Source: Cladobotryum mycophilum (Eukaryota > Ascomycota > Sordariomycetes > Hypocreales > Hypocreaceae). From it: a stretch of 64,000 bases of DNA. Below are positions 33,701 to 46,126 of this stretch, in pieces (the first letter of the stretch is position 1; every line of letters starts with the position of its first letter). The DNA lies in contig JAVFKD010000004.1 in assembly GCA_036429605.1 (NCBI GenBank), forward strand, positions 4,154,001-4,218,000, written 5' to 3'. The position numbers and the translations under genes were made by a program. Below the pieces are notes generated by a model. The model ran no database searches, had not been told where the DNA came from, and worked only from the letters and a program-made list of their open reading frames with translations.

Positions 33701-36700
33701 GCGACGGAGTGATGATCCACGTGGCTGGACTGGGACGGGCGCACACCGTCAACAACAAACATGACATCCAGCCCGCTAAATCTGCAACTGCGGAAATCAA
33801 AAGATGCATAATAGACCTTTCTTACAAGCGTTGCAGCCAGTGTCGTAGTGATGAGCAACCGTCAGCCTCCCCCAAATTTTCCGCCTTTCTCGATCCAAAG
33901 AATCGAGCAAATGAGAGATTTGTTTGGCTGATGCAAGTTTGAGCTTCCCTAGGCTAACTAATTTTGATGGCCTTACAGTAGCCCGATGCTGTCTTAGGCG
34001 GATGGTCCAGCCAGCGTCAACGCGGCAACGTTGCAGGGGAAGCGAATGCTAGGCGACATTTGCGCCTCTTTCTTTTTTTCTCCCACCATTCCTTGCATCA
34101 CGATGGCCTGATCATCGCTATCTGTTCGCTGTGCTTTTGTTTGTTTGTAAACACGGTCTTCATTCTGGTCGGGTTGACATTCGCAACTGCCCTGTATCTC
34201 CACCAACTGGGCCGTGCCGCATGATCCAAGACAGGTCCATGCTTCGGAGAGAGAGAAGAAAGAAGGAAAAAAGCTCGAATTACACCGACGAGCCGGCAGA
34301 TCTGACTAGGCCAAGTTTGCGTGCATGAATCAAATCAATTAGGCCAGCAATAAGCCGGTCAAACCGTTGCAAGACAGTCAATGCATCAAATATTTGATCT
34401 GAGTGAGACTGAACAAGAAGAAAAACCTCCTTTTCGTTGCATTGTTTGTCGCAGTAATAGAGACATGATCTACCACACTTGGCATTCCATCTTCACATGG
34501 CTTGAAGAGAAAAATTATCTGGCCCTCGGCCCGGCTCGCTCAGGTCCCTCGTACTCTCTCTCTCTCTCTCTTCCTCAGCTGGTTCAAGGAGAAGGGGGGC
34601 CGCCTCAGTGACAGAATGCTGCAGCAATGCAGACTGTTGGCTGGGCACTGCAGCCACCTTCGGCCAAGGACCGTTTCGCCACGCTCATTGTTGACACACT
34701 TTTGGCCAGGGTCGGGGTGGTGACTAGCCGATGGGTCAAAGCTCACTTGGAGATCCCATCGGATCAGGCATCCAGGATGGGAATTTGGCGTCAGGGGCCT
34801 CGCTGCGGGGGAAATTGCGTTGATTTACCTGATGGATCATGAGGCATGTCCAAGAACCAACAGACCGATTCAGCACCCCAGCCCAGACTTGTTACTGGAG
34901 CGCTTCCCGACACCCGAACCCCAGACTTTTTCTGATGAATTGCACTCTACTAGTCAGGCAAGTGAAGGATATACGACTTGTAGCATTTGGGATAAAGCTG
35001 TTGACTCGGAGATGGTGGGTGACCATAGACCATGAGTGGAACGGCGACATGTTGCTGTGGAACCGTCAGGATTTGCGTTCCAAGCTTCCACATCCAAGCC
35101 CAAGCCAGAGTTACTCGCTAGCCCTCCAGAGGCAGTACGCACTAAAGGCGTACCGTCATCGACAGTTCGGTTCGTTCCTGCGTCGATGGTCTGATGCTTG
35201 TCCTGCTTTGGACGTCTTGGCCATTTCCGTCGTGATGGTGATTCGCTTAGCCATTTCGGTCAAAGACGAACCATTCATACATATGTACATACATGAATGT
35301 TCTGGCGCGTCGCTATACGGATCACCCATTCCGGGCTGCAGTCGCTTGCATTCATTTTCCAATCAATCGTTGGGCTTGGCAAATGCTGTCGACATCAGAG
35401 AGACATTCCGGGGAAGCGAAACAATCGGCCCTGCTGGGCAGTTTGGGATCCATGGGTCATGTTGGTTCTGTCTCGGACTGGCGAGATGATCATGGTCACT
35501 TGAGGTCTTCATTTCGAAAAAGAGGGCAAGTCGATGGTCCGTCACTCCGTGTCTATAATTGTAACTTGGCTAGACGTGTTGGCAGGTTTGGTGATGTTGG
35601 ATTGAGTATAGTGTTGGTTCAGGTAGGGATAAAGGTGAGGCCCGGGGAGGCCAGAGGAGAAACACTGATGGAGGGATGAGGTGAGGTGTTGCTGCTACAT
35701 TCACGGCACCTATTCGTATTACGCGGAGAAATACGTACCTACAGATGAATGCTACAACAGTGTGATTTATATCCGACACAGTGTGACGAAGGAAGAAGCT
35801 AGAATACTAGGTAGAGTGTAGGCAATTGTGTACAAATCCTATACCAAGATGGCTTTTCAGTGGCAAATAATTTTCTGTAATTTTCTGCATTCGATAGCAT
35901 GATGCCTCTAAACAGATAGTAAGAAAGAAACTAACACTCGAGCCATGAGAAACTATTTTTGAGGCACTGTCGAATTCGAGGAAGACTTGGCGGAAAACGT
36001 CCATGTCGCCTCTTGGGTGGCATTACACAGTATGGGCTTGAAATGTCCGCACTGACGCCGCGTGGCAGCATCGAGAAGTTCAGAGGGAAGGTACCTGTAG
36101 CAACAGCTCTTGTAGCGCTGATGCAGTAACAACTGAGAGTCCAATTCCAATGCATGGTTACGTGGAGCTACACACCATCAGCAAAACACCAACCTCTCCC
36201 AACGCAGCCAACCAAGAGTGCATCTCGAATCCCCAGATCTTCCCCGTCCATCGGCTGGACAGGTAAGCAAGCAAATTACTACGTGCCTAACAGGTCCGAC
36301 CTCCTGATTAATTGCATCCCCCGCAAAATCAATCAATTTGCAAAGAAAAAACAAGCTTCTCATCCTCGGCCCCCCATTCCATTCATCATGAGATTAAGGG
36401 TTAACGGAACGGAGATGGCTCCTGATGCAGGGTCAAATTGACAGTGAGAGAGCAAGGGCGGGTTTAGCTACACTATTGCTACTGTTCATCTTACCCGAAT
36501 CCAATAGGATGTCGCTTGGGTCAAGACGATGCCTCGGTCGGGTCATCGCGCGGCATGACCGCCTCCGAAACTGAATCCAATTGAAGTATCATGGCCCGTT
36601 TTCTGGCCGTTTGCTTCATTTCCTTGGATACGTCGCCGAGATTGCAATTGCAGTTGAATCAAGAGACTTCATTTCTCTTCACATGTTTGCACACCCCTTG

Positions 36701-37512
36701 ACCAGTCAAGTTGACACACACACGGATGGGGGCAAAAAAAAATTACGTTACTTTCTCTGTGCATGCGGCCGTCACTCAGGCAAAAGGCCGGTCGATCTTC
36801 GACTCAACCGGCTCGGCCGTGTGCAGCAAATATGGCTAGGCTCAAGCCAATCCCAACCAGATCCCTTGCTGCTGGAAGAAATGGAGGGTGGGAAGGGAAA
36901 ATACCCATGACAAGCTTGGTTGGTGCTTCCTTGCAAATGCAACAAGCATTGGCTCAAAGGGAGCAAACACAGAGAGAAAGAAAAATATGGGGGAGGCTTA
37001 GCATGCTTGTTCCAACAAAAATTCTCCACCGAAAAGGCCGCCCACATCGCCACGCCCCCTGGTCAATGAACTTTCTCTGCCTAGGCCCTCTTTGCTCCGT
37101 TACCCACACTCCCCCGGTCGAGTCAAATCCTGCCCAGGCCTTTCGGCCCTGCTTGCCTTTTTCCCCATTGGCAGCGTCGCCCACCCCGGTTCGATGATCG
37201 GGGGGAGTGCGGCCCCAGCTGAGACTGGAGACTAGATGGAGGCAGACTTTTTTTTTTTTGACTTTTCGGCTGGAGACGACAGAAACTGTGGCGGCAGACT
37301 GAATACAGAGCAGCTAGGACATGCGGTTGACAAAGTTTGACACACCCTTGGCAAACCAGCTACATAAAGGCTCGATCCCATCCTCCTCTTCGACTTCTTT
37401 TTCTTTCCTCCTCATCCACTCGCTTGGCACTCCAGTAACACTCGTTGTCTGTACAATATCTAAGTCATTTATCAACAATTAATTCCTCCGGGACCAACTT
37501 AATACCGACAAA
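30711..37512. other. 6.8 kb gene-poor region, no supportable gene
   Basis: Open frames up to about 216 codons exist on both strands, but none has recognisable motifs, good starts, or a frame that survives across plausible introns. There is a (CT)n tract at 34553-34571 and no long direct or inverted repeat that I could see. The last 250 bases are the CFEM promoter. Confidence 0.6.
37361..37370 (+). promoter_or_regulatory. TATA-like element of the CFEM gene
   Basis: TACATAAAGG lies about 150 bases upstream of the start codon and just before a C/T-rich leader, the usual arrangement of strongly expressed fungal secreted-protein genes. Confidence 0.4.
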
Positions 37513-38151
37513 ATGAAGTACGCTGCCGCTCTCATTGCCCTCGCCGCTGTGGCCACCGCCCAGACTTTGGCCGATATCCCCGACTGCGCCCTCAAGTGCC
37601 TTGACGCCTCCGTCACCAAGTTGACCACTTGCGACACCAAGGACGTTGCCTGCATCTGCAAGAGCTTCGACAAGATTCAGGGTGATGCCACTGGCTGCAT
37701 CCTCGCTGGCTGTGGTGCCGACGTCGCTCTCCGTACGTTTTGACTCTTCTGGACATGTCATGATGGCTTCAGTTTGCTAACCCCCATTATAGAGAAGGTT
37801 CTCCCCGCTGCTCAGAAGCTCTGCTCTGGCCCCGCCCCTGGCACCACTGCTGCTGGCACCACTACCGCCGCTGCTACCACTACCGCCGCTGCTACCACCA
37901 CTGCTGCCGCTACCACTGCCCCCGCTAGCTCTGCTCCTGCCAGCTCTGCTCCCGCTTCTTCTGCTCCTCACAGCTCTGCTCCTCACAGCTCTGCCCCCGC
38001 TGCCACCACCACCCTCGCCTCCGTCCCTGCTGGCACCGGTGCCCCCACCAACGGCACTGGCAAGCCCTCTGGCGTTCCTGTCAACGGTGCTGCTGGCTTC
38101 GCCTCCATGGGCGCTGTCGGTATGCTCGCCCTTGCTGCCCTTGCTCTGTAA
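37513..38151 (+). CDS. CFEM-domain cell-surface protein, GPI-anchored
   Basis: About 192 residues from exons 37513-37732 and 37793-38151 (intron with GCTAAC branch and TAG acceptor). Signal peptide MKYAAALIALAAVATA. The CFEM domain follows with all eight cysteines in the family order (PDC, LKC, TTC, ACIC, TGC, AGC, KLC) and the Asp of the CDTKDVACIC stretch, which in characterised members sits at the haem-binding site. Next is a Thr/Ala then Ser/Ala/Pro stalk built of short repeats (TTTAAA; SSAPA/SSAPH), then a hydrophobic C-terminus typical of GPI signals. CFEM proteins serve as haem/iron relay or adhesion proteins at the wall; which applies here cannot be told. Confidence 0.92.
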
Positions 38152-41100
38152 GGGGTTTTCTCTACTATAGAGTAAACGGTCTTTTCGTCTCGGATCGCGC
38201 GAAAGGGTTGGATATGATAAACGGATAGTCAAATTGGCTGCAACCGAAGGAGATGTATTGGATGGTGTAATACAGAAAATACAACCAGTTAACTGGCTTA
38301 ATACTAATCGTCTCTGATTTACACAATTTGGTTTTTGAAGTGAATGTGTGTCTACATGTGACTAAATCTGGCTGTCTGTTTTGCGAATTTTATACGATGA
38401 ATTCTTAGCATCGAATGAATATGAACTTTGGCCTATTCAATAATAACACAAATGCTATCAAAACTAGGGAAACAGCCTTTTGCGGAATATCGCTGCAGGT
38501 ACTGATCCGCACTATCCGAGCGCCCGTTGGCCAAAGAGGCAGGATACCTAGGTAAGTACCTATAAGCTCTTGGTACTGCTAGGATGACCCGAGGCCACCA
38601 AGCCTTCTTCCATGGACTTCCAAGATGTCCGCACTATGGAATGGAGTACTACAAGTACAAGCAAAAGGTCGAGACAAAGACGCTGGAACATGTCCTGTTT
38701 CTCCGGCGACTCCGCTGAGGTTACCTCTGCACACACCAGACCAGGTACGTACCTGACACTGGAGTGCCCAATGCGCGCCACACACCTCACTGATTCTAGA
38801 TGACAATTGGGGAAATATTGGATGGAACCTGAGAGCCTAGGAAGGCCTAGGATGGGAGTACTAGGTAACTAACAGAGAGGACTACCTAGCTAGAGGAGAG
38901 GACTAGAGGAGGGAGAGAGACGGCATGTTACGTACCGTCTGCATCAGGTTTAGCTGGGAACATACCGCCCAGGCCTATATTCTAGCCTCCTATAGGAAAT
39001 TCTCCCCCTGCCACTAATACTAGTGTTGCATTTGTTAATGGACGTGTGTGGCTTGTTGGTGTGGTTGTGTGGGAACATTGTGGGAACCTCGATGGATGGG
39101 ATTAGAATTTGTGCATGGTTACGAGGGGCTTGCATTGTGTTTTTACGTGGCCTGTTGCCTGGTGGACAACGAAAAGGTTGATGTGCGTCAGATTTGCTGA
39201 GCAAGGTTCAAGATTCTCGAGGGAATAGAGTGATACTATATCTTACTGAAGAGACTGGGGAGAGAGAACCTAGGAACTCAAAGGTGACAGAGTTGAGAGT
39301 ACAAGTACTTTGCCTTGTACATTAGGCGGTGATGAAACGTCACTGCGCGGGTATAACATGCACAAATATGGGGATGGAGTCATCATACAGCCTCCACCCT
39401 TGTAATTAATCAAAACCACAATTCCTTCCTTGTATGTACACAAAAGAAATCCGGGGGATACATCTGGATGCTGCTGTGTGTCTGTGATGTGTGTAGCCAT
39501 GTTAGGTACATACGTACCACCACCCACACACACACTTTTCTAAGTCCTACCTGTACAAGTATTCCAGTTCTGACTAGGATGATTTGGGATGGGGTTCCAT
39601 TACTTCGTATTTCTATTATGCATAGGGCTATAAATAGGGTAAAGCTATTGACTGAGAGAAGAAAGAGAAAGAAAAAAAAGTCGGTCTTGTGAATCATGGG
39701 GAATTAACATTGGCAACTTGTTTCCATTCATTGTCTTCAATTTGCGATTCGAATGAGGAAGAATGAGATGTCAGGTGGGTAGATTTTTGCATTATAGGGT
39801 AAAAGGATTTAGAGTGATGAGTGAGATTTGCCAAGACCGAGGGCCCGTTGCAGGGGAAATGCTGGGGGAAGGAATGGATATGTGGCTGATGGTGTTTTAT
39901 TCAATATTTGTGCAATTTATATATGTGTACAAATGCATACATACAAGGTTTGCACATTCTGCATACAGAGGACAGCGTCATCGGATGATTTTGACAGACG
40001 CTCAATTGTCATTGGATGAATAAGTGACATTAAGACATTCGTTCCATTGATTCAAGACAATGAATCACATTTTTTTTTATGTTTTTATTTATTTTAATTT
40101 TTATTATGAGATATTGTAACTCCGTATTCCAATTTTACACACCCCTTGCACAAATGTATTGCACAGCATTCCCATCCCCCCTTCTCACAAAAAAACTTGA
40201 CATGTCTTTGTCTCAGACACTCTGATGTTTTTTGTTGTGCGACGCCGGAAACCCCTCCCTCCCAAAAAAAAAACTGTATGTACAAGGGAGAGTTTTGAGG
40301 TATCCCTGACTGCCATGGCCTTTTGCTATTCGGCATCCCTTCAAACACGTATTGCGGATTGAATGACGTCGATCAACGAGGGGGGTCCGTGTGTGTGTGT
40401 GTGGATGCAACTACGTACGCGGTATTTTTTTAAGCTTGAACTCTTAGAGGCCCATGTTTTTTGAGTTCGTTACTGTAGAGGTAAAACAAGGTTGCTTGTT
40501 TTGTTTGTTTGCAGAAGTTTGCAGCCCCTGTGTGAAGAATTTTAGAAGCAAATGGCTTTTGGCGGATGATCGACATGCGCAGGACAGGTAAACTACAAGG
40601 TTACTGTAAGCGCGAGGGGTTCCAGCTCATGTTTGATCGTCGCTCCGATGCAGGGCAAGTGATTCAGACACGAAACGCAAGGGATATCGTCTGACCTATT
40701 CACGACTGAAGCTTGCGTTTGGAAAGGGGGGATGTAACCTGCGAGTTGGACGATGAAAGAAAGAAAAAGACGTTCCATTGATGGAGACAAGGGGAGGGGG
40801 GGAGTGCCGTGAATGCGTGGGCATGACGACGTGCAGTTACGAATTGCTGGGTAGAATACTAGGATAGAATATAGCCAAGGCATGGATGGGGTCGAGGGAA
40901 TGCATGAATATTGGTGCATGATGAAGCTTTAAATTCTGTGACGTCAGTGACTGCAAAGCTGTGGTGATGCTTGAGCGTTTGTTCTTCGGTATTGGAAGTT
41001 GGTTGGTCGTTGGAATGCCTTTAGCGAACTATATCTACGGGATAGATCATCGATAATCGATCTATGATTGAATCGACATGCCATAGCTGCTCATTGTATT

Positions 41101-41489
41101 CCATCATTGGAGTTCCTCGATGACATCTTGCCATTGCTGGAAAGGTTCGTCGAAGTGATGGTAGATCAACGATATAAGTGATTGGGGAATCAAACGAGGG
41201 CCAATAACCTACAGGCCAGAACCTATGAAATTGAGAAGCAGAAAAAAAAACCATCTTTCTATGCATCATAGAGCCTCATTTCGGAGCCTCCTCATGAAAG
41301 AGCTTCAACGCAGAGCCTCATCACAGCTTCAACACAGCCTCATCGCAGAGCCTCATAATCACTGCACAAACCCATACGGATGTGTTGGGGTGAATTCGAT
41401 TCGATTCCCAACAGCCCTATCGGTATTCTCCTTGGCTCATCCAAAACCAATGCATCAACGCTGAAGCCTCCGCCTAGCCCCAACTGCCC
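38152..41489. other. Intergenic, 3.3 kb, no gene seen
   Basis: AT-rich in parts. Holds CCTAGGTA-type palindromic pieces near 38547-38565 and 38860-38895, a (GT)n tract at 40388-40402, and an imperfect tandem of AGCCTCATCGCAG-like units at 41268-41362. No open frame with family motifs. Confidence 0.6.
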
Positions 41490-43255
41490 TCACCAAGCAC
41501 TCGGGGCAGAATGCTGGAAACTCCCATATTTCTGCAACCCCCCAATCTCCGCATTCGGCTCAACCACCCTCCTCACCTCCCCATCCCTCACCTTGGTCCT
41601 CTGCTCGAATCCGTACGCCAAACCAATCAAATCCGCTTCGGACCACTTCTTCCCTAGGAAGCACATGCCGAATGGCACTCCCGGCCCCGTGTCCACCAGC
41701 TCCGATCCTATGTCTTTTCGTACCGGGGCCGAGTACGGATACCGGCCCATTGGAACGGTGACGGCCGGGGCGCCCACCACGGCGGCCCATTTATAGGCCA
41801 AGGAGGTGGGCATGGCAACGGCGATGAGATGGTGCTTATCCAAGGCACCGAGAAGGCCTCCCGGTCCGCCCAACTCCTGAAGATGCTCATAGGCCGTCTT
41901 GAAACGCGGATCGGTATTGTCCCATCCTTGCTCTAGAACCCCATCCCAAGCTTGCGTGTTGCGGTTTGGAAAGTCCTCTCGAGGGTGCTCCCGCGTCTTG
42001 TCACGTACGTCAGCGAGGCTATGGATATCGTGGGGGTTGGATGTGAGTTGAGCCAGGTAGGCTGCCAGATTGACCGGGAAATCTGCACGGAATATTGGCC
42101 TCTGGGCTAGGAGGAGCTCGTTTGCTGTTGATGTAAAGTTGGCTTCAATAATGGTCGCACCCGCAGCCTCTAGTGTTGAAAGAGCGCTTCTGAAGGCGTC
42201 CACCTCAATGCCCAGCCAGCTCTGCTCGCTCAGCGCTTGGTTTATAATATTCCAAGGCACGCCTATCCGTGCTCCAGTGAGGGCATCTTTGCATGCAGAT
42301 GGGTAGTCTGGTATATCCGGTATAGTAGACGTGTACTTGTCGTGAATATCCTCTCCTGCGATGGCTTGCAAAAGGTAGGCTGTGTCGCGAACCGTCCTTG
42401 CCATGGGTCCCACTGTATCAAAGTGTTCCGAGATGGGTATCACAAGGTCCCTTGAAGTCAAACCAACTGTAGGCTTGATACCGACAATGCCATTCCTATG
42501 TGCCGGGTCCAGTATCGATCCATCCGTCTCTGTACCTAGAGCAGCCCATGCGAGGCCTAGATCGACTGCTACTCCACTGCCGCTAGAGCTACCGCCGGGG
42601 GCTTGATTCCTGTGATACGCGGCAAGAGTCTGTCCACCATCAATGGACCAGCCTTCGATGCTCGTGCCTCGACTCCGGTAGTTTGCCCACTGGCTCAGGT
42701 TGGTTTTACCGAGTATGATGGCTCCGGCGGTTCGTAGCCTGTGGACTGTAAAGGCATCTCGTGGGACTTTTGCGCCGAGTAAAAGACTTGATCCGGCTTG
42801 TGTGAACAGGTCAGCATGAGGACGATTTATGAGGGATGTACTACTGTGGCTGAGCGGCTCACCTGTGTTGTTCATCTTGTCCTTTGTGGCAATATTGTTC
42901 TTGACTAGGACGGGAATTCCATGCAGGGGGCTGTTGATGATGAGCATGAAGAAGCACTGAATTTCAAGATGTAGTTTATAACCACCCTAGGACGATGCCC
43001 TTGGCTCTGTCTTCATCTCGGGATATGGCGATATCGAGGGCATCTGGGTTGATTTCCGTCACCGCATGGACAAATCCATTGACCTGTTCGATGCGCGCTA
43101 GGTAGGCCTTTGAAATAAATCAGTTTCCAGTGAGACCGAGAAAAGGACTCATATGAGCTACTTGCCTTGACAAGTTGGACGCTCGTAAATTGCCCGTTTG
43201 CAAGACCGTTGCTGAGCTGCTCCAGCGTCGCATCAAGTAGACTTGGGAAAGACAT
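41490..43255 (-). CDS. Amidase signature family hydrolase
   Basis: Hydrolyses an amide bond; substrate unknown. Start at 43255 (MSFPSLLDATL). The Ser-cisSer-Lys triad elements are visible: Lys in PVLVKNN, the Gly/Ser-rich GGSSSGSGVAVDLGLAW, and TDGSI. After the signature come GIVGIKPTVGL and FDTVGPMARTV; total about 530 residues. Three introns: 43108-43165 with a GC donor (GCAAGT) and AAG acceptor; 42931-42985 (GTGGTT...CAG); 42797-42862 (GTGAGC, CTGAC branch, AAG acceptor), 66 bp without a stop, so unspliced RNA stays in frame. Removing it gives NNTAGSSLLLGAKVPRD, the usual amidase sequence. No signal peptide; probably cytosolic. Confidence 0.92.
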
Positions 43256-43730
43256 TGCTGGCAGGCAAATATGAATCCTCCGAGAAAATTGGGCGTCACT
43301 AAAAGTTGAATGCTTTTAATTCTGTGGAGTTTGGACTGGAAGAGAGGATGCCTTTGGTGATGCGTTTGCAAAAGCAAAATTGATGCTCGTGACACGCTTT
43401 CAGTCTTGCTGTTTTCTCTTTTAGGTAGTGATTTACAAAGATAAAAAATGATGAACGAAAATCAAAAATGGAATCATAGTATGAAGAATGAAGATGCTCG
43501 TGTATTGCAAGTCGGGTCCGGATCTTCGTATGGAGGAGTTGGGTGTCGCTTTGATTCCGCCCCCGCCTCGGCTGGTAACCAGATTCGCCAACACTCACGC
43601 CTTTCACCCACCATCAACCAAAACAGCTTTTTGAAATTAACTTGATGCATTCTAAACATCAATTTTATAAAAAAATAAAACCATACATGATCAAAAACTG
43701 TCAAAAAGGCCAAAAAGAAGGGAGACAAAC

Positions 43731-43822
43731 GGGTCTGGCCGGGGATTGAACCCGGGACCTCTCACATACACAAGCTGTAGGGTGGACCCTAAGCGAGAAT
43801 CATACCGCTAGACCACCAGACC
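43731..43822 (-). tRNA. tRNA-Pro (anticodon AGG) with 20-base intron
   Basis: Acceptor GGTCTGG/CCAGACC, T arm CCGGG-TTCAATC-CCCGG, anticodon stem CTCGC/GTGAG, loop TTAGGG|T with AGG at 34-36. A 20-base intron lies after position 37, the canonical nuclear position. Mature length 72 including the C discriminator. Confidence 0.95.
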
Positions 43823-46126
43823 GATGACTAATCACTGCTGTGATCCGTTTGGGGACGAGCAAGATGGGTGCTAGAAAGGGATATGTGATTGCACAAGCAC
43901 TCTGTACACCATTTGCAAGTTATGGAATCACACAACAACTCGGTTTAACCTTCTCAAAGCTGTTGCTGATTAAGATGGATCTGCCCTCATCTCTATGTAT
44001 CGACCTGTGTTCTTCCTCCTCCTCCAGCTCCGACTTAGGTTACGTCCCTCATATAAAAAGCGCCCAAACCAAATACAAATAAACATACAAAAGTTATACA
44101 AGAAAAGCGATGGATAGAATAAGCCAAAGCAAGAAGCAAGGTGGAAAATATCAAACACTGTTCAGAACCTTGTTTTCTGGTATATCAGCCTTAGCAACTC
44201 GGTTGCTGAGCAGACCAAGTATGGACCCCATACCTGTGGTGAGGTGATGAATTCAAGTGAATATAACTCTCTATACCATAAGAAACTTAATGACCATTCA
44301 TCAAGAGAAATCATGATGCTGTTGACTGGACCGTTATACAAAATAAAGCAGAGTCTGAGATGAGGCTCTGAGGTGGTTTATCCAGCTGCTTATGTCCTCT
44401 TTCTCGGTTTTCTGTAGGCCTTGGGAAATGAATTCATATTTCGTGGAAATCGCTCAGTAAAGAAAGGAATCTGAGACATTGTACCTTGTACAGGTAATCA
44501 AGCTGCCCACCACAAATGGCATAGCAACCGGCCGGAGCAAGGGTTCTAAGCTCGGGGAGGACGGGAGCCAAGGCTCCAAAAGCGCTTATGAGTGGGTAGA
44601 GTGCATGAATTTGTGCCATCTGTACAGGCCATCATTGCATTAGAAGCAAAACTATGATTAATAAAGTCTGAAGATTATGTATTTCCTCTTTGCGTGGTTG
44701 TCATTTACCCGGGGGAACGCTAAAGATCCGAGGCATCTAATTAACCGTTCCTGTATGGTCGTGCACAGCTCTCAGTGACTTGCATCGATGGTGCTACCAA
44801 AAGCATTGTCTTGTCTTAATGAGTGCTCTGTCTGGATAACCACGTGGTGTACGGAGTAGTGGAAAACAGCACCACGGGGAGACAAGGTATAAAAGGGTCT
44901 TTGCGTGCCTGGTACCTGGCAGATTACGGGCAAGGAGATGGAAAAGGGAACGCGTCTCGATATGACACTTATACGGAGTGCTTGAAACGATCATCAACTC
45001 CTTTTCTTTCCTTTTCTTTTGATCCCTTGCTCACTTCCTACCTGTACCTACACCGTACCCGCAATATGCTGCGATGACTACCTTATGGATAACATGTCAG
45101 GTCGCGATGAGTAAGAACACTCTCAATACTCAAGGCATTATAGATTATACAGGCGCTTGGCCAGAACAAGGTCAAAGAGCAGATATGATACTGGAGTGAA
45201 CCCTGACAACGGCAAGAACACTCAACGGGGATTGGTACTCTGTAGAGGAAAGCTACTCCGTACTGAAGAGTTACGAGTTACGAGAATGAGCTGGAATGTC
45301 TCGGCTCTTGCTGTAATCTGTGAGTGGAGTGCAATCAAAGTTGCCGATCGCGGTACCGGCCGCTCGGCAACAGCTGTCTGAGTTTGACATGTCTTGAAGC
45401 ATCCCTGCTGTTTCTTTGATTGAAACCCTTTCTTCTCATCTTGGGGCTCTTGGGACTGTAGGCCGGATGCCTTTTGTGGGGGCGGGTTCCATGCTGCCGG
45501 GCTCTCTTCCAAGTCCCCACTCATTTTACCCTGCAGATGGTGTTTCCAGCGTACATGTTGTGGCAACCACTTCCAGTTGGCTGCCAGAGTTGTAGCACAC
45601 TTGGTACTCCATACTTGTAGTGGACTAGTACACAGTAAAAGTAGGAATTCGTATTGGAGATTCAAAAGCTCAAGCGCTACCATATCGACGACGACTCTTT
45701 CCGTTCTCTTTGCTTATTCAATTCCTTGTTTATTGCTTGCATGCATGAGCTGGTGGTTTCTTCATCCACGTACAAGCATGTACTCCATATCTTGATTCGC
45801 TTCCACAACCCTCATTCCGGTCACCGTCTTGGCCGCCCAACCTCCATGCCTTACAAATCCACCCTGTTGCTTTCATACTGATTAATATTAATTGGGCGTA
45901 CAAGGTGCGGCGGCGCAGTCACACAGGTAAGTGGTCAGTGGTTGGCAGCATGAGAGAGGACCTGAGCCATGGTGGCCCAGCATTAAATGAAATCCTGGAT
46001 GCAAGGGGTCCCAAAGTCCAGGTAGGAAGAAGCAAGCCAACAAGGCCTCCCAACAATCGCCGCCCTTCTTTTGACACCAGCGGAACAGATCTCCCCCCAA
46101 AAAACATCACGACAACTTTGTTGGCA
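43823..46126. other. Intergenic, 2.3 kb
   Basis: No convincing gene. TACGGAGTA at 44850-44858, TACGGAGTG at 44972-44980 and TACTCCGTA at 45254-45262 cluster within 420 bases. A minus-strand 61-codon frame at 44434-44619 (MAQIHALYPLISAFG) has coding-like codons and a possible GTACAA donor, but nothing else supports it. Confidence 0.5.

Noticed and set aside
34839..35489. 216-codon frame in the gene-poor region
   Set aside because: No alt-frame contrast, no family resemblance, and random-looking composition.
42926..42930. Possible G-run error in the amidase
   Set aside because: The G5 run here sits at a splice acceptor and the literal length already gives the correct GPLHGIPVLVKNN frame, so not every run of five is affected.
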